Below, piece after piece: positions 22,620 through 24,811 of a DNA stretch of 24,811 bases. The first letter of the stretch is position 1, and the number at the start of each line of letters is the position of its first letter. The notes beneath the pieces were generated by a model. It saw only the letters and a program-made list of their open reading frames with translations, searched no databases and was not told where the DNA came from. Source of the DNA: CAZMXS01 sp964570325 (GTDB taxonomy: Bacteria; Verrucomicrobiota; Kiritimatiellia; CAIQIC01; CAZMXS01); the NCBI GenBank assembly GCA_964570325.1, contig CAZMXS010000069.1, forward strand, positions 1 to 24,811, read 5' to 3'. A program made the translations under genes and the position numbers.

Positions 22620-24503
22620 ATGTGCGGGATAGCCGGCTTCACCGATTTTCATCAGCGCCTCACGGACGCGGCCGGCGTGCTGGCCCGGATGCTGGACACG
22701 CTGATTCCGCGGGGGCCGGACGGGCAGGGCGCGCACCTCGTGCCGCCGGTCGCGCTGGGACATCGGCGCCTCAGTATCATTGACCCCGCCGGCGGAACAC
22801 AACCCATGTCCACGGCGGACAAACGCCATTGGTTGGTGTGCAACGGTGAAATCTACAACTATCTGGAACTCCGCCGGGAACTCGAAGCGCGCGGCGCGGT
22901 GTTTGCCACGCAGTCCGATACGGAGGTATTGCTGCGGCAACTGGCGCCGGATCCGGCGCGCGGGCTGACCGCCCTGAACGGCATGTTCGCGTTGGCGTTG
23001 TGGGACGCGGCCCGGCAGGAGCTTTTTCTGGCGCGGGACCGGGTCGGCATCAAGCCATTGTATTATTGTCCGCTGGATGGCGATTTGATTTTTGCCTCGG
23101 AGCTGAAGGCGCTCCTGCGGCATCCGGGCGTCGCCCGGCGGATTGATGTTGCGGCGCTCGACCAATATTTTGCCTACGGCTACATCCCCGCGCCGGCGTC
23201 CATTTACGAGGGCATTTTCAAGTTAGAGCCAGGGCATTACCTGGTGCATGGCGTCGCCGGCGCGCGCCAGGCGGCGTATTGGGATGTGCCGTGCCGGTCA
23301 GCGGCGGAAGCCGATCCGGACGAGTGCGCTGCGCAGTTGCGCGACCGTTTGTGCGCGGCCGTCCGGCTGCAATTGCGCAGTGATGTGCCGGTGGGCGTGT
23401 TGTTGAGCGGCGGGATTGATTCCAGCGTCATCACCGCCATTGCCGCTCGGGAATCGGCCCGCCCCGTGCACACCTTCTCGCTCGGTTTTGAGGAGGCGAG
23501 CTATGATGAATCGCCATACGCCCGGGCGGTTGCGCGTTATTGCCGGACGCAGCACCAGCACGAAATACTTTCCGCCCGGCGCGCCGCCGAGGAGTTGCCG
23601 CAGGCGTTGGGCGTGATGGACGAGCCGCTCGGCGACGCCTCCATCCTGCCGACCTGGTTCCTCGCTCGTTGCGCGCGCCACACCGTCAAGGTGGTGCTGG
23701 GCGGCGACGGCGGCGACGAATTGTTCGCCGGCTATCCCGCATTTCAAGCTCATTTTCTCATGGAGCGTTTCCTGCGTCTGCCGCCTGCTGCGCGCGCCCG
23801 CTTGATCCGCTTGGCCGCGCGCCTGCCGGTTTCGCACCGCTACGCGAGCGCCGAATACCACTTGCGGCGCTTTTTCCAGGGCGCCGGGTGTTCTCCCGCG
23901 GTTCGCTTCTTCCTCTGGATGGGGGCTTTCAGCCGCGACGAATGCCGGGCGCTTTACGCGCCCGCTTTGCGCGAGCGACTGCGCGACTGCGATCCGTTCG
24001 ACCACCTGGCGCGTTTGACTGCGCGGCATCGCGGGCCCGATGAGCTGGATCTTTTGCTGTATTTATGTCTGAAAGTCTATCTGCAAGATGGAGTGCTGGT
24101 GAAAGTGGATCGCGCCAGCATGGCCCATTCGCTGGAGGCGCGGGTGCCCTTGCTGGATCATTCGCTGGTGGAATTTGCCGCCGGAATCAGTCCCCGCTTG
24201 AAGCTGCGCGGCTGGACGACCAAATGGATCTTGAAGCGCGCGGTTCGCGAGTGGTTGCCGGCCCGCATTATTCGACGCCGTAAAGCGGGCTTCATGATCC
24301 CGCTGGCCGGGTGGTTGGCCGGCCCGCTGCGGCCTTTGGTCGAGGATTGTTGCGCGCCGGCCGCGCTGGCCCGGGACGCTTATGTGGATCCGGTGGCCGT
24401 GCGACGGTTGTTGGACGAGCATTACACCGGCCGCGGCGATCATCGCAAGCGAATCTGGAGCCTGCTGGCCTTCCAGTTTTGGCGCCAACACCAAGGCGTA
24501 TAA
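22620..24503 (+). CDS. asnB: Asparagine synthase (glutamine-hydrolysing)
   Basis: Makes Asn from Asp, ATP and Gln in the cytoplasm, or amidates another acid in cell-surface pathways; 627 residues. The start MCGIAGFTD fixes the ATG, because Cys2 is the glutaminase nucleophile. The glutaminase half has RGPDGQGAHL, GHRRLSIIDP and VCNGEIYNY. The synthetase half has GVLLSGGIDSSVITA (PP-loop), HTFSLGFEE, LGGDGGDELFAGYP and VKVDRASMAHSLEARVPLLDH. The length fits the AsnB branch common in exopolysaccharide clusters. It lies between ddl and a probable ftsQ, a place normally without asnB, with gaps of about 400 and 120 bases on its sides. A role in amidating peptidoglycan or a glycan is possible but only suggested by position. 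Confidence 0.93.
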   Translation: MCGIAGFTDFHQRLTDAAGVLARMLDTLIPRGPDGQGAHLVPPVALGHRRLSIIDPAGGTQPMSTADKRHWLVCNGEIYNYLELRRELEARGAVFATQSDTEVLLRQLAPDPARGLTALNGMFALALWDAARQELFLARDRVGIKPLYYCPLDGDLIFASELKALLRHPGVARRIDVAALDQYFAYGYIPAPASIYEGIFKLEPGHYLVHGVAGARQAAYWDVPCRSAAEADPDECAAQLRDRLCAAVRLQLRSDVPVGVLLSGGIDSSVITAIAARESARPVHTFSLGFEEASYDESPYARAVARYCRTQHQHEILSARRAAEELPQALGVMDEPLGDASILPTWFLARCARHTVKVVLGGDGGDELFAGYPAFQAHFLMERFLRLPPAARARLIRLAARLPVSHRYASAEYHLRRFFQGAGCSPAVRFFLWMGAFSRDECRALYAPALRERLRDCDPFDHLARLTARHRGPDELDLLLYLCLKVYLQDGVLVKVDRASMAHSLEARVPLLDHSLVEFAAGISPRLKLRGWTTKWILKRAVREWLPARIIRRRKAGFMIPLAGWLAGPLRPLVEDCCAPAALARDAYVDPVAVRRLLDEHYTGRGDHRKRIWSLLAFQFWRQHQGV

Positions 24504-24624
24504 CTCCGCGCCAACTCGTATCGGATCCAGCCAATTGATCAAATGGACATCAACCGCTTTTTTCACTTTTCAACAACCACCACAGGTTGTATGTTCCGCC
24601 ACCAGAGGACAAACAAGCGATATT

Positions 24625-24811
24625 ATGTGGTTCAAGGATGACTACCGCCGCCCCCGCAAGCCGTTGATCAACCATCGTCGCGCCGATCCGCCGTTGCTGA
24701 CTTTGAGTGCGCGGGTGACGGAACGGAAAGCGCGCGCTCATAAAATTGGCGCGGTGTTATTGCTGCTGTTTGGGCTTGCGGGGGGGGGGTGGGTGGCCGT
24801 GCTGGGGGCGC
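24625..24811 (+). CDS. ftsQ: Probable cell division protein FtsQ, N-terminus (3' partial)
   Basis: Runs off the right edge; 62 codons are visible. The product starts with a basic cytoplasmic tail (MWFKDDYRRPRKPLINHRRA; VTERKARAHK) followed by one membrane helix (IGAVLLLLFGLAGGGWVAVL, about 41-60), the N-terminal layout of FtsQ/DivIB. The POTRA domain that would prove this lies outside the window. The identity rests mainly on context: murG, murC and ddl upstream, in the order that leads to ftsQ in dcw clusters. A run of ten G (24780-24789) encodes part of the helix. The nearest ribosome-binding-like sequence, AGAGGA at 24604-24609, is rather far (15 bases). Confidence 0.5.
   Translation, partial: MWFKDDYRRPRKPLINHRRADPPLLTLSARVTERKARAHKIGAVLLLLFGLAGGGWVAVLGA
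24780..24789 (+). repeat. G10 homopolymer inside the probable ftsQ gene
   Basis: Ten consecutive G within the codons for the membrane helix, giving three Gly after Ala. A change of one base would shift the frame near residue 54. It lies 22 bases from the window end. Confidence 0.8.

Noticed and set aside
24560..24595. Hairpin ACAACC/GGTTGT after asnB as a terminator
   Set aside because: The stem is only 6 bases and the T-run precedes it, the wrong order for plus-strand termination.

Overview
The window is GC-rich bacterial chromosome, densely coding on both strands. No tRNA, rRNA, CRISPR array, transposase, integrase or phage gene was seen. The gene mix suggests a Gram-negative-like member of the Planctomycetes-Verrucomicrobia-Kiritimatiellota side of Bacteria: a Hanks-type kinase fused to a formylglycine-generating-enzyme-like domain, a DUF2961 lipoprotein, a peptidoglycan cluster, envelope lipoproteins, and dispersed intergenic repeats of a type I associate with those phyla. 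This placement is an inference from style and would need a marker-gene tree.

Layout. (1) 3-1673: end of a membrane-anchored Ser/Thr kinase with an extracytoplasmic FGE-like domain, cut by the left window edge, followed by two hairpins. (2) 2068-4727: a plus-strand run of a metallophosphoesterase, a secreted protein of unknown function and a polysaccharide deacetylase. (3) 11678 down to 4753: an eight-gene minus-strand cluster for an activated, modified heptose and its glycan. Its order is epimerase, MNT nucleotidyltransferase, HEPN protein, heptose-7-phosphate kinase (HddA), C-methyltransferase, fucose-synthase-like SDR, GT4 glycosyltransferase and heptose-1-phosphate nucleotidyltransferase (HddC). 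The first five genes overlap, four by start/stop ATGA and one by 20 bases, with the MNT-HEPN pair in the middle. (4) 11679-12477: a single-domain response regulator and, downstream of it, the decayed remains of a second receiver domain. (5) 12575-17009: a DUF2961 (GH172-type) lipoprotein, a TPR-LysM lipoprotein, and two coiled-coil proteins with C-terminal membrane anchors, which look like an envelope module. (6) 16991-18704: an Ogt-type alkyltransferase with a suspicious C-terminus and an aldo/keto reductase. (7) 18701-24811: murG, murC, ddl, then asparagine synthetase, then the start of a probable ftsQ. This is a piece of the division and cell wall (dcw) cluster with asnB between ddl and ftsQ.

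How it works together. Most genes serve the cell envelope: peptidoglycan precursors (murG, murC, ddl), division (ftsQ), surface glycan (heptose cluster, deacetylase, glycosyltransferase), peptidoglycan-binding or anchored proteins, and signalling (kinase, receiver).

The most interesting non-gene signal is a dispersed repeat, marked by TGAGGGATGAAAC, that has entered coding sequence twice. One copy makes up an internal loop of HddC, and the other supplies the last residues and stop codon of MurC. Other points worth a second look are the MNT-HEPN pair coupled into sugar biosynthesis, the receiver-domain relic, a near-ideal promoter only 8 bases upstream of the DUF2961 start codon (possible leaderless mRNA), and a G10 tract inside ftsQ.
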